From an uncultured Gammaproteobacteria bacterium (lineage in GTDB: Bacteria > Pseudomonadota > Gammaproteobacteria > GCA-001735895), in assembly GCA_945787265.1 (NCBI GenBank), contig CALZHS010000147.1:1-17138 (forward strand): DNA of 17,138 nt, read 5' to 3'. Below are positions 1 through 7,830 of this stretch, piece by piece; position 1 is the stretch's first letter; the number at the start of each line of letters is the position of its first letter. The position numbers and the translations under genes are program-made. Under the pieces are notes generated by a model that was given only the letters and a program-made list of their open reading frames with translations, ran no database searches and was not told the origin of the DNA.

Positions 1-1667
1 AACAACCATTTCAGCAGTTCGCCATGGTCTTCGAAGGCGGGCAGGGAGACCCGGGGAATGCTGGAGCCGGACAGGGATTCGTATTTGAGATCGGTGCGAA
101 TCTCGCGGTCGCGAACCTGCACCACGTACTCGTCGCCGGAATAGCGTTCCCGCAGAGCCGGCCATTCTTCGAGCAAATGGCGTGAGGCGCTGTCTAGTGC
201 TCTTTCACGCTGCGCGATCAGATCATCAAGATCGCGCATGTCAGCGGTGGAATTGATTTGTGCGAGCATGCGTCGGCTTTCGCGCAACTGCTGGCCTTCA
301 CGCGCCAGCGTAACCTGTTGGCGAGCATGGTCGTGGTAGTCACGCACGGTTATCGCGATTTCGGCGAGGTAGCGCACGCGATCGGGTGGCACGATGACCG
401 TTCGCCCGGTGGATTTGCGTGTTTCGACCCCTGGCAGGTGACCCGGCCCGGGATCGAGCCCGAGTTCTTCCAGCCTGGTCATAATTGCCTGGTACAGGGC
501 GGTAGTGCCATCATCGTTAAATCGCGATGCGATCGTGCCAAAAACCGGCATTGTTTCAATGGCTTGCGTAAAAGCCTCACGGTTACGCTGGACCTGTTTG
601 CAAACGTCCCGGTAGGCGTCCTCGGCACCCTTGCGATCAAACTTGTTGATCGCGACGATGTCGGCAAAATCGAGCATGTCGATTTTTTCGAGCTGGCTTT
701 GCGCGCCAAATTCCGGCGTCATGACGTAGACCGATGAATCGACCAGGGGCACGATGGCGGCGTCTCCCTGGCCGATACCAGGGGTTTCGACGATGATGAA
801 ATCAAATTCGCAAAGCTTGCAGGCGGCGATGACGTCTTCGACCACCGCGGGGATTTCACCGATTGAATCACGCGTGGCTATCGAGCGCATGTAGATACCC
901 GGGTGGTCAATTGCATTCATGCGAATCCGGTCGCCGAGCAATGAGCCCCCGGTTTTACGGCGCGTCGGATCGACCGCGATGACCGCAATTCTGAGTTGGT
1001 CCCCGTGGTCGAAGCGAAAGCGCCGGATAATTTCGTCGGTCAATGACGACTTCCCCGAGCCACCGGTGCCGGTAATGCCGAGCACCGGGGTGGCGCGTTC
1101 GGCAGCCTTCTGCACGATTTGAGCACGTAGTTTTTTGCTGACGCTGTCGTTTTCGAGCGCCGTAATCAGGCTCGCAAGTGCGGCGGTATCGTGCTTTGAC
1201 AAAACCTCGAGCGAGGTCGGAGCCTGCTTGCCCGGATCGTACTGGCAGCGATCCAGCATGTCCTTGATCAGGCCCTGCAGGCCCATGGTCTGACCATCCT
1301 CGGGCGAATAAATGCGCGTCACGCCATAGGCTTCAAGTTCACGAATTTCGGCCGGTATGATGACACCGCCACCGCCCGCGAAAATCCTTATATCGGTTCG
1401 GCCCCTGTCTTTAAGCATATCGACCATGTACTTCAGATACTCGACGTGTCCGCCCTGGTAAGAACTCAATGCGATGGCGTGGGTATCTTCCTGGATCGCC
1501 GCATCGACGATTTCTGCAACCGAGCGGTTATGACCGAGATGAATCACCTCGGCGCCCGAAGACTGCAGGATGCGGCGCATGATGTTGATCGCGGCATCGT
1601 GCCCGTCGAACAGGCTCGCCGCAGTCACGAAGCGGACCTTGTGCGGGCTGGTCGAACTCGATGGCAT
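1..1667 (-). CDS. icmF: Fused acyl-CoA mutase IcmF (isobutyryl-CoA mutase type), N-terminal 555 residues, runs off left edge
   Basis: The reading frame is open from an ATG at 1665-1667 to the window edge. The N-terminus is a B12-binding domain with the base-off motif DGHD (H23, the expected lower cobalt ligand) and later a GGGG turn. The middle is a MeaI/ArgK-like G-protein domain with P-loop GTGGSGKS at about residues 200-207 and an NKFD guanine-specificity motif. A linker follows, ending in FEDHGELLKWL, which in this family leads into the large mutase domain, here outside the window. The order B12 domain, GTPase, mutase is specific to IcmF. The family interconverts isobutyryl- and n-butyryl-CoA, and some members act on isovaleryl/pivalyl-CoA. 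Substrate choice cannot be judged because the active site is missing. The gene is divergent from the liu operon and shares its control region, which suggests shared branched-chain acyl-CoA metabolism. No defect is visible in this half. Confidence 0.93.
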   Translation of the reverse strand, partial: MPSSSTSPHKVRFVTAASLFDGHDAAINIMRRILQSSGAEVIHLGHNRSVAEIVDAAIQEDTHAIALSSYQGGHVEYLKYMVDMLKDRGRTDIRIFAGGGGVIIPAEIRELEAYGVTRIYSPEDGQTMGLQGLIKDMLDRCQYDPGKQAPTSLEVLSKHDTAALASLITALENDSVSKKLRAQIVQKAAERATPVLGITGTGGSGKSSLTDEIIRRFRFDHGDQLRIAVIAVDPTRRKTGGSLLGDRIRMNAIDHPGIYMRSIATRDSIGEIPAVVEDVIAACKLCEFDFIIVETPGIGQGDAAIVPLVDSSVYVMTPEFGAQSQLEKIDMLDFADIVAINKFDRKGAEDAYRDVCKQVQRNREAFTQAIETMPVFGTIASRFNDDGTTALYQAIMTRLEELGLDPGPGHLPGVETRKSTGRTVIVPPDRVRYLAEIAITVRDYHDHARQQVTLAREGQQLRESRRMLAQINSTADMRDLDDLIAQRERALDSASRHLLEEWPALRERYSGDEYVVQVRDREIRTDLKYESLSGSSIPRVSLPAFEDHGELLKWL

Positions 1668-1758
1668 GGTGATTACCTTTTCCTGTGCGGAACTCACTAC
1701 CTAAGCCTCAACAAAATAATTCAGGGTTGCATTGAGCGGCATATTAAACTACCTTACG

Positions 1759-1774
1759 TTTACGTTAACGTCAA
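1759..1774. promoter_or_regulatory. LiuR operator in the icmF/liu divergent region
   Basis: TTTACGTT-AACGTCAA is a near-perfect 16-bp dyad that matches the ACGT-centred sites described for the MerR-family regulator LiuR in proteobacteria. A third half-site, TTACGT at 1754-1759, precedes it, so ACGT recurs three times at 6-bp spacing. A candidate -10, TATAGT, lies at 1783-1788, so the operator overlaps the expected -35 and spacer of the plus-strand promoter. On the minus strand TTGACG (1774-1769) could serve as a -35 for icmF, with a poor -10. The liuR gene lies about 500 bp downstream. The operator call is strong; the exact promoters are inferred. Confidence 0.75.
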
Positions 1775-1779
1775 CTAAT

Positions 1780-1795
1780 GAATATAGTGATATTC
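1780..1795. promoter_or_regulatory. Second palindrome GAATAT-N4-ATATTC beside the LiuR operator
   Basis: This is a perfect 6-bp inverted repeat with a 4-bp spacer. It begins five bases after the LiuR dyad and covers the candidate -10 TATAGT. It could be a binding site for another regulator or a leader hairpin. I do not recognise the motif as belonging to a named family. Confidence 0.35.
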
Positions 1796-1830
1796 CTGAT
1801 CATTTCACGAATTGTTTTACCCGTATCGAC

Positions 1831-2283
1831 ATGAGCAGTCAATTTGAGCCCAGGGACCCCGATTTCAAATCGCGGGTCATGCAGAGTTTCAGCGAGCAGA
1901 GCGTGATGCAGACCATCAACGCCTCGCTGGTCACGGTCGAGCCGGGGCACGTTGAAATCGAACTTCCGTATCGGCGCGAGCTAACCCAGCAGGACGGGTT
2001 TATCCACGCCGGGATATCTTCGACGATAATGGACAGCGCCTGCGGCTACGCGGCATTTACGCTGATGCCGCCAGAGGCACGGGTTTTGACGATCGAGTTC
2101 AAGATCAACCTGCTGGCACCGGCCGCGGGAGATCATTTCCGCGCCATTGGTAAAGTACGCAAATCGGGGCGCAGCCTGTTTGTCGCCGAAGCTGACCTTT
2201 ATGCGATGAGTGATGAAACTGAAAAACTGGTCGCAACCATGGCTGGAACCCTGATGGCGGTAAATCCGCAGAAACCGGAATAA
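1831..2283 (+). CDS. PaaI-family hotdog acyl-CoA thioesterase
   Basis: This 150-residue protein has the PaaI/YbgC-like hotdog signature GFIHAG (H59, G61) followed by STIMDSACGYAA, where D68 is the likely catalytic acid at the start of the long helix, and a C-terminal sheet rich in aliphatic residues. Such enzymes hydrolyse acyl-CoA thioesters in the cytoplasm; the natural substrate here is unknown. I chose the ATG at 1831 because the upstream in-frame ATG at 1732 would translate through the LiuR operator and promoter and adds a stretch without family character. It is the first gene of the liu operon and ends seven bases before liuR. Its position suggests release of CoA from branched-chain intermediates, perhaps to prevent CoA sequestration (inference). 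Confidence 0.85.
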   Translation: MSSQFEPRDPDFKSRVMQSFSEQSVMQTINASLVTVEPGHVEIELPYRRELTQQDGFIHAGISSTIMDSACGYAAFTLMPPEARVLTIEFKINLLAPAAGDHFRAIGKVRKSGRSLFVAEADLYAMSDETEKLVATMAGTLMAVNPQKPE

Positions 2284-2290
2284 AATCAGC

Positions 2291-2713
2291 ATGAATAAAC
2301 CCGAAATCCACGATAAGACTTACAGCATTGGCGAGCTCGCCGAGGAATTCGGCGTGACTTCGCGCGCGTTGCGCCTGTACGAGGAAGAGGGCCTGCTAGA
2401 TCCGCAACGTGAGGGTACGCGTCGCATCTATAATGAACGCAACCGTGTGCGCCTGCGCCTGATCCTGCGTGGAAAACGCCTCGGCTGGTCATTATCTGAA
2501 ATCCGGGAATCGTTCGATCTGTACGATTCGAGCCTGGGCGAGGAAGCCCAGCTCGAATGGATGCTGGACAAACTCGCGCAGCGACGTCAGTCGTTAATGG
2601 AGCAAAGCAAGGATATCGAAAATGCACTGCAGGATCTTGAGCGAATCACGACCGATGCCGAGCAGGCACTGCGGGGCATTCGCTCGCAGCAACGCAGGGC
2701 CGGTCACGGTTAA
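2291..2713 (+). CDS. liuR: MerR-family regulator of leucine/isovalerate catabolism
   Basis: This 140-residue protein has a MerR winged helix at about residues 11-80: YSIGELAEEFGV, then RALRLYEEEGLL and RRIYNERNRVRL. A long hydrophilic coiled coil with QRRQSLMEQ follows, and then a short basic tail. There is no metal-binding cysteine cluster, which fits acyl-CoA- or metabolite-responsive members rather than metal sensors. LiuR proteins are known to control liu/ivd genes through ACGT-centred dyads, and such a dyad lies at 1759-1774 in front of this operon, so autoregulation is likely. The gene sits directly upstream of liuA, its usual neighbour. The start ATG is seven bases after the thioesterase stop. 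Confidence 0.92.
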   Translation: MNKPEIHDKTYSIGELAEEFGVTSRALRLYEEEGLLDPQREGTRRIYNERNRVRLRLILRGKRLGWSLSEIRESFDLYDSSLGEEAQLEWMLDKLAQRRQSLMEQSKDIENALQDLERITTDAEQALRGIRSQQRRAGHG

Positions 2714-2728
2714 ACCCGGGGGCAGACA

Positions 2729-3892
2729 ATGATACATCTTCCATCCTTGAATTTTGAACTGGGCGAAACCGTGGATATGTTGCGTGACGCGGTGCACGAC
2801 TTCGCGCAGGCAGAAATCGCACCGATCGCGGCCGATATCGATCGCAGCAATGAATTTCCGAATGAGCTCTGGCCCAAACTCGGCGAAATGGGTTTGCTCG
2901 GCATCACCGTGCCCGAAACCTATGGGGGTGCCGATATGGGTTACCTCGCGCATATTGTCGCGATGGAAGAAATCAGTCGCGCCTCGGCCTCGGTTGGACT
3001 GAGTTACGGTGCGCACTCGAACCTGTGCGTGAACCAGATCAATCGCAACGGTAACGATACGCAGAAACAGAAGTACCTGCCGAAGTTGATCAGCGGCGAA
3101 CATATCGGCGCACTCGCGATGTCGGAACCGGGCGCGGGATCAGATGTCGTCAGCATGCAGATGAAGGCTGAGAAAACCGATGCCGGGTACCGACTCAACG
3201 GTACCAAGATGTGGATTACCAATGGCCCGGATGCCAACGTGATCGTGGTGTACGCGAAAACCGACCCAGCCGCGGGCTCCCGCGGCATCAGCGCCTTCCT
3301 GGTCGAGAAGGCATTTGGCTTCAAGACCGCGCAGAAGCTCGACAAGCTCGGCATGCGCGGCTCCAATACCGGCGAACTGGTGTTCAATGATGTCGAGGTG
3401 CCTGACGAGAACCTGCTTGGTGAACTCAATCGTGGCGCAGCGGTGCTGATGAGTGGGCTCGATTACGAACGCGCGATACTGTCGGCCGGGCCGACCGGTA
3501 TCATGCTGGCCTGCATGGATGCGGTGGTGCCCTACGTGCATGAGCGTAAGCAGTTCGGCCAGCCGATTGGCGAGTTCGAACTGATGCAGGGCAAGCTGGC
3601 CGACATGTACACGACCATGAACGCAACCCGGGCTTACGTTTACGCGGTTGGCAAGGCTTGCGACCGCGGTGAAACCACGCGCAAGGATGCTGCCGGGGCG
3701 ATTCTATACGCCGCCGAAAAGGCAACCTGGATGGCGCTCGAGGCAATCCAGGCACTGGGTGGCAACGGCTACACCAGCGATTACCCGGTCGGCCGACTAT
3801 TACGCGATGCCAAGCTCTACGAAATCGGGGCAGGGACGTCGGAAATCCGTCGCATGCTGATTGGTCGCGAATTATTCAATGAAACAACTTAA
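2729..3892 (+). CDS. liuA: Isovaleryl-CoA dehydrogenase
   Basis: This FAD flavoenzyme oxidises isovaleryl-CoA to 3-methylcrotonyl-CoA and passes electrons to ETF. At 387 residues it has the normal family length. The acyl-CoA dehydrogenase signature MSEPGAGSD and the KMWITNG segment are intact. The catalytic base is in the isovaleryl-type position: E247 in GLDYERA. The place used by medium- and short-chain enzymes reads IGAGTSEIRR, with Ala where they have Glu. That pairing separates isovaleryl-CoA dehydrogenase from the related enzyme encoded at 5104. The gene follows liuR by 15 bases, and a G-rich stretch precedes the ATG. It appears complete and functional. Confidence 0.95.
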   Translation: MIHLPSLNFELGETVDMLRDAVHDFAQAEIAPIAADIDRSNEFPNELWPKLGEMGLLGITVPETYGGADMGYLAHIVAMEEISRASASVGLSYGAHSNLCVNQINRNGNDTQKQKYLPKLISGEHIGALAMSEPGAGSDVVSMQMKAEKTDAGYRLNGTKMWITNGPDANVIVVYAKTDPAAGSRGISAFLVEKAFGFKTAQKLDKLGMRGSNTGELVFNDVEVPDENLLGELNRGAAVLMSGLDYERAILSAGPTGIMLACMDAVVPYVHERKQFGQPIGEFELMQGKLADMYTTMNATRAYVYAVGKACDRGETTRKDAAGAILYAAEKATWMALEAIQALGGNGYTSDYPVGRLLRDAKLYEIGAGTSEIRRMLIGRELFNETT

Positions 3893-3913
3893 CCAGTCTG
3901 ATACGAGGTTGTC

Positions 3914-5095
3914 ATGAGTGAAAATATTGTTATTACCGGCGCAGCCCGTACCCCGATGGGTGGATTCCAGGGTGTTTTGTCCGATGCCAGTGCCTCCCAG
4001 CTAGGTGCGGCCGCGATCAAGGCTGCCCTGGAACGCAGCCAGTTGCAGGGCGATGCGGTCGATGAAGTCATCATGGGTTGCGTGCTGCCGGCCGGGCAGG
4101 GCCAGGCCCCGGCGCGCCAGGCCAGTCTCGGGGCCGGGTTGCCGCTGTCGGTTGGCTGTACCACGATTAACAAGATGTGTGGCTCCGGCATGAAAGCAAC
4201 CATGCTGGCGCACGACCTGCTGCGTGCGGGCACCAACCAGGTCATGGTGGCCGGTGGTCTCGAAAGCATGACCAACGCTCCGTATCTGCTGACCAAAGTG
4301 CGTGGCGGGTTACGTATGGGTCATGGCCAGGTGCTCGATCACATGTTTCTCGATGGTCTCGAAGACGCCTACGACAAGGGTAAATTGATGGGCGTGTTTG
4401 CCGAGAACACCGCGGATAAGTACGGTTTCACGCGCGAGCAACAGGATGAATTCGCGATCACGTCACTGAGGCGCGCGCAGGCCGCGATCGAAACTGGCGC
4501 CTTCAAGGACGAGATCACGCCGGTCGTGATCAAGACGCGCAAGGGCGAGGTCACGGTCGACACCGACGAACAGCCGTTCAACGCCAACATCGACAAGATT
4601 CCGACGCTGCGTCCGGCGTTTCGCCAGGACGGCACCGTGACCGCGGCAAATTCCAGCTCGATTTCGGATGGCGGGGCGGCGCTGGTGTTGATGGCTGAAG
4701 CCGAGGCCGGGCAGCGAGGTATCAAGCCACTGGCAGTGATCCGCGCCCATGCCAGCCATGCGCACGAACCTGCCTGGTTTACCACGGCCCCGGTCGGTGC
4801 GATTAAAAAGGTGCTTGAAGCCGCGAACTGGTCCAGTGACGAAGTCGATCTGTACGAAATCAATGAAGCCTTCGCGGTGGTTACGATGGCCGCGATGACC
4901 GACCTCGGGCTCGATCATGCCAAAGTGAATATTAATGGTGGCGCCTGCGCACTCGGACATCCGATCGGTGCTTCGGGCGCACGTATTATTGTCACGCTGA
5001 TCCATGCGCTGCAGAGTCAGGGCCTGAAAAAGGGTGTCGCCGGCCTATGTATCGGTGGCGGCGAAGCCACTGCGATCGCGATCGAGCTGGTTTAA
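3914..5095 (+). CDS. atoB: Acetyl-CoA acetyltransferase (thiolase II), liu-operon copy
   Basis: This 393-residue thiolase has all the catalytic residues: nucleophile C89 in NKMCGSGMKA, H349 in ALGHPIGASGAR, and C379 in LCIGGGEA. The length and motifs fit a biosynthetic or reversible acetoacetyl-CoA thiolase. Here it probably handles the acetoacetyl-CoA and acetyl-CoA that arise downstream of HMG-CoA cleavage, or beta-oxidation of short acyl-CoAs. It lies between liuA and the second acyl-CoA dehydrogenase and is co-directional with short gaps. A related thiolase, phaA, lies at 12490, so the window encodes two. The exact acyl preference is not visible, and the gene symbol is given by homology class only. 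Confidence 0.88.
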   Translation: MSENIVITGAARTPMGGFQGVLSDASASQLGAAAIKAALERSQLQGDAVDEVIMGCVLPAGQGQAPARQASLGAGLPLSVGCTTINKMCGSGMKATMLAHDLLRAGTNQVMVAGGLESMTNAPYLLTKVRGGLRMGHGQVLDHMFLDGLEDAYDKGKLMGVFAENTADKYGFTREQQDEFAITSLRRAQAAIETGAFKDEITPVVIKTRKGEVTVDTDEQPFNANIDKIPTLRPAFRQDGTVTAANSSSISDGGAALVLMAEAEAGQRGIKPLAVIRAHASHAHEPAWFTTAPVGAIKKVLEAANWSSDEVDLYEINEAFAVVTMAAMTDLGLDHAKVNINGGACALGHPIGASGARIIVTLIHALQSQGLKKGVAGLCIGGGEATAIAIELV

Positions 5096-5103
5096 CGCCC
5101 GCA

Positions 5104-6199
5104 ATGGATCTCAGCGAAGAGCAGCGCCTGATCCGCGACAGCGTGCGCGATTTCGTGCAGGCGCGGGTTGCACCATTTGCTGCCGACTGGGATCGCGACT
5201 GCCACTTCCCGCATGAACAGCTCGCCGAAATGGCTGAACTGGGCCTGTTCGGCATGTTTATCCCGGAAGCCTGGGGCGGCAGTGGTGCTGACTATTTATC
5301 TTTCGCGCTCGCGATTGAAGAAGTTGCTGCCGGCGATGGTTCCTGTTCGACGATCCTGAGTGTAAATAACTCGGTGGTGTGTAGTGTACTGCTGGCTTCC
5401 GCCAGCGAATTTTTAAAACAAACCTACCTGAAACCGCTCGCGTCGGGTGCGCAACTGGGGTGCTTCTGCCTGACCGAACCGCAGGCCCGACGAGTACGTT
5501 TTGAATGGAACCAAGGCGTTTATCACCTCCGGCAAGAATGCCGACGTAGCTATCGTGTTCGCGGTTACCGACCCCGGTGCCGGTAAAAAAGGCATCAGCG
5601 CCTTCGTCGTGCCGACCGACAATCCGGGATACGAGGTCGGGACCGTGGAGCAGAAAATGGGCCAGCATGCTTCCGATACCGCGCAGATCTATTTCAGGGA
5701 TTGCCGGATCCCGGCAGATCATTTAATCGGTGCCGAAGGCGAGGGTTACAAGATCGCACTGATGAATCTCGAGGGTGGCAGGATCGGCATCGGCGCCCAG
5801 TGTGTCGGCATGGCCCGTGCGGCTTACGAGTGCGCGCTGGACTATGCCCGACAGCGCTCCAGTTTCGGCCAGGCGCTGGTCGAGCACCAGGCGATTGCGT
5901 TTCGCCTGGCCGATATGGCCACCCAGCTCGAGGCGGCCAGGCTCATGGTGCATAACGCGGCGCGCCTGCGCGACGCTGGCGAACCCTGTTTGAAACAGGC
6001 GAGCATGGCCAAGCTGTTTGCGTCCGAAGTCGCCGAGAAAATCTGTTCCGACGCGATCCAGGTGCTCGGGGGGTATGGCTACCTGCGTGATTACCCGGTC
6101 GAGCGCATCGCGCGTGATGTGCGGGTGGCGCAAATATACGAGGGCACCAGCGATATTCAGCGCATCGTCATTGCCCGCGAAATCAACGCCGGGTCATGA
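5104..6199 (+). pseudogene. Short-chain-type acyl-CoA dehydrogenase broken by an internal frameshifting deletion
   Basis: The first part (ATG 5104, reading to a stop at 5584-5586) starts MDLSEEQRLIRDSVRDF and follows the family up to CFCLTEPQA at 5487. The family then continues in another frame from 5489 (DEYVLNGTKAFITSGKNADV) to TGA at 6197-6199. The segment between, normally beginning GSDA and binding FAD/substrate, is missing: about 15 codons, roughly 44 nt. The C-terminal part keeps the catalytic Glu in YEGTSDIQR (6140-6142), so the ancestor was a butyryl/short-chain-type enzyme, distinct from liuA. With IcmF nearby it may have oxidised butyryl- or isobutyryl-CoA (inference). Its stop overlaps the liuB start (ATGA). 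A gene caller would probably report two separate ORFs, about 5104-5586 and 5501-6199. A sequencing or assembly error is possible. Confidence 0.85.
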
Positions 6200-7677
6200 G
6201 TGTCATCGAATCCAGGGTCAGCAGCCGGGCCGCCGAGTTTCAGCAAAATCGCGATGCGATGCTGGCGCTGGTTGCCGACCTGCGTGCGCGTGCCGAAGTC
6301 ATCGCGCTGGGTGGCGGTGAACGCGCACGTGCGAAGCACCTCGGCAGGGACAAGTTGTTACCGCGAGACCGAATCGACAGGCTGGTCGATCCCGGGTCGC
6401 CGTTTCTGGAGCTGGGCCAATTCGCCGGTTACGAAATGTATGGTGAAGACAATGTCGCCGCGGGCGGTTTAATCACCGGCATCGGACTCATCAAAGGGCT
6501 CGAGTGCATGATCGTAGCCAATGATGCCACCGTCAAGGGTGGCACCTACTACCCCATTACCGTAAAGAAACACCTGCGCGCGCAGGCGATCGCGGCGGAT
6601 AATAATCTCCCCTGTATTTACCTGGTTGATTCTGGCGGAGCGCATTTACCGAACCAGGACCAGGTGTTTCCGGATCACGATCATTTCGGGCGTATTTTTT
6701 TTAACCAGGCCAACATGTCGGCCAGGGGAATTCCGCAGATCGCGGTGGTTATGGGCTCCTGCACCGCGGGCGGCGCCTACGTGCCGGCGATGTGTGATCA
6801 GTCGATCATCGTGCGCGAGCAGGGCACCATTTTCCTTGGTGGGCCTCCGCTGGTGAAAGCAGCCACCGGTGAGGTTGTCAGCGCTGAGGAACTCGGCGGT
6901 GCCGATGTGCATGCGCGCATCTCCGGCGTGGTCGATCACTATGCCCAGAACGACGCTCACGCGCTCGCGATGGCGCGCGATATCGTCTCCTCCCTGAACC
7001 GGGTCAAGCAACCCGATATCGCGCTGCGCACACCGGTCGAACCTCGTTACCCGGCGGAAGAGCTCTACGGCATCGTCCCCGGCAGCCTGCGCAAGCCGTT
7101 CGACATTCGCGAAGTTATTGCGCGCCTGGTAGATGGCAGCGAGTTCGATGAATTCAAACAGCTGTACGGCACCACGCTGATCTGCGGGTTTGCGCATTTA
7201 TATGGCGTCCCCGTCGGTATTGTTGCCAACAATGGCATCCTGTTTTCGGAATCGGCATTAAAGGGCGCGCATTTTATCGAGCTATGCGCCAAGCGCCGCA
7301 TCCCGTTGATATTTCTGCAAAATATTACCGGCTTCATGGTGGGCCAGAAATACGAGCATGGTGGTATTGCCCGGGATGGTGCCAAGATGGTGACCGCGGT
7401 TGCCTGCGCCCGCGTGCCCAAGCTGACGCTGGTGGTGGGTGGCAGTTTCGGTGCGGGTAACTACGCGATGTGCGGACGCGCTTACGGCGGACGTTTTCTG
7501 TGGATGTGGCCGAATGCGCGCATCTCGGTGATGGGGGGCGAGCAGGCGGCGACCGTGTTGGCGCAGGTCAGGCGCGATGGTCTCGAGGCCAGGGGCGAAA
7601 CCTGGAGCCAGGCAGACGAAATCCTGTTCAAGGAACCGATCGAGGCACAATATGAATTGCAGGGCCATCCCTACTAA
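6196..7677 (+). CDS. liuB: 3-Methylcrotonyl-CoA carboxylase beta subunit, truncated by an in-frame stop
   Basis: This is the carboxyltransferase subunit, which moves CO2 from biotin on LiuD to 3-methylcrotonyl-CoA. Family landmarks are present in order: RARAKHLGRDKLLPRDRID, the Gly-rich CTAGGAYVPAM, GGPPLVKAATGE, and FMVGQKYEHGGI. Translation stops at TAA 7675-7677 after GHPY, giving 493 residues. The same frame continues from 7678 to TAA 7804-7806 with an unmistakable family C-terminus (ASARLWDDG...FGIFRM), which would make the usual length of about 536. The family normally has Tyr at the stop position (GHPYYASARLWDDG), so one base change, TAC or TAT to TAA, explains it. The ATG overlaps the preceding TGA. 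Loss of the last 43 residues probably harms the protein. Confidence 0.92.
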   Translation: MSVIESRVSSRAAEFQQNRDAMLALVADLRARAEVIALGGGERARAKHLGRDKLLPRDRIDRLVDPGSPFLELGQFAGYEMYGEDNVAAGGLITGIGLIKGLECMIVANDATVKGGTYYPITVKKHLRAQAIAADNNLPCIYLVDSGGAHLPNQDQVFPDHDHFGRIFFNQANMSARGIPQIAVVMGSCTAGGAYVPAMCDQSIIVREQGTIFLGGPPLVKAATGEVVSAEELGGADVHARISGVVDHYAQNDAHALAMARDIVSSLNRVKQPDIALRTPVEPRYPAEELYGIVPGSLRKPFDIREVIARLVDGSEFDEFKQLYGTTLICGFAHLYGVPVGIVANNGILFSESALKGAHFIELCAKRRIPLIFLQNITGFMVGQKYEHGGIARDGAKMVTAVACARVPKLTLVVGGSFGAGNYAMCGRAYGGRFLWMWPNARISVMGGEQAATVLAQVRRDGLEARGETWSQADEILFKEPIEAQYELQGHPY

Positions 7678-7806
7678 GCCTCGGCACGGTTGTGGGACGA
7701 TGGCATTATCGATCCGGCCGATTCGCGCCGGGTGCTGGGCCTTGGCCTGTCGGCGGCACTCAATGCACCAATCGAAGCCACCGAGTTTGGCATCTTCAGG
7801 ATGTAA
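7678..7806 (+). other. Untranslated 3' remnant of liuB after the premature stop
   Basis: In frame with liuB, this stretch still encodes the conserved C-terminal tail of the carboxyltransferase: SARLWDDGIIDPADSRR, SAALNAP, and the terminal FGIFRM before TAA 7804-7806. The tail shows no other damage, which points to a recent mutation, a sequencing error or readthrough. Confidence 0.85.
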
Positions 7807-7830
7807 TGCCGATGCGACGACTGTTCTTCC

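Noticed and set aside
258..737. Plus-strand open frame of 159 codons
   Set aside because: It is antisense to the GTPase and linker part of icmF, whose translation matches the family throughout.
1732..1830. Upstream start that would lengthen the first thioesterase by 33 residues
   Set aside because: The extension crosses the LiuR operator and candidate promoter and has no conserved character.
7675..7677. TAA as a recoded sense codon
   Set aside because: Other intact genes in the window (for example the thioesterase, phaB and liuR) end in TAA, so global reassignment does not fit.
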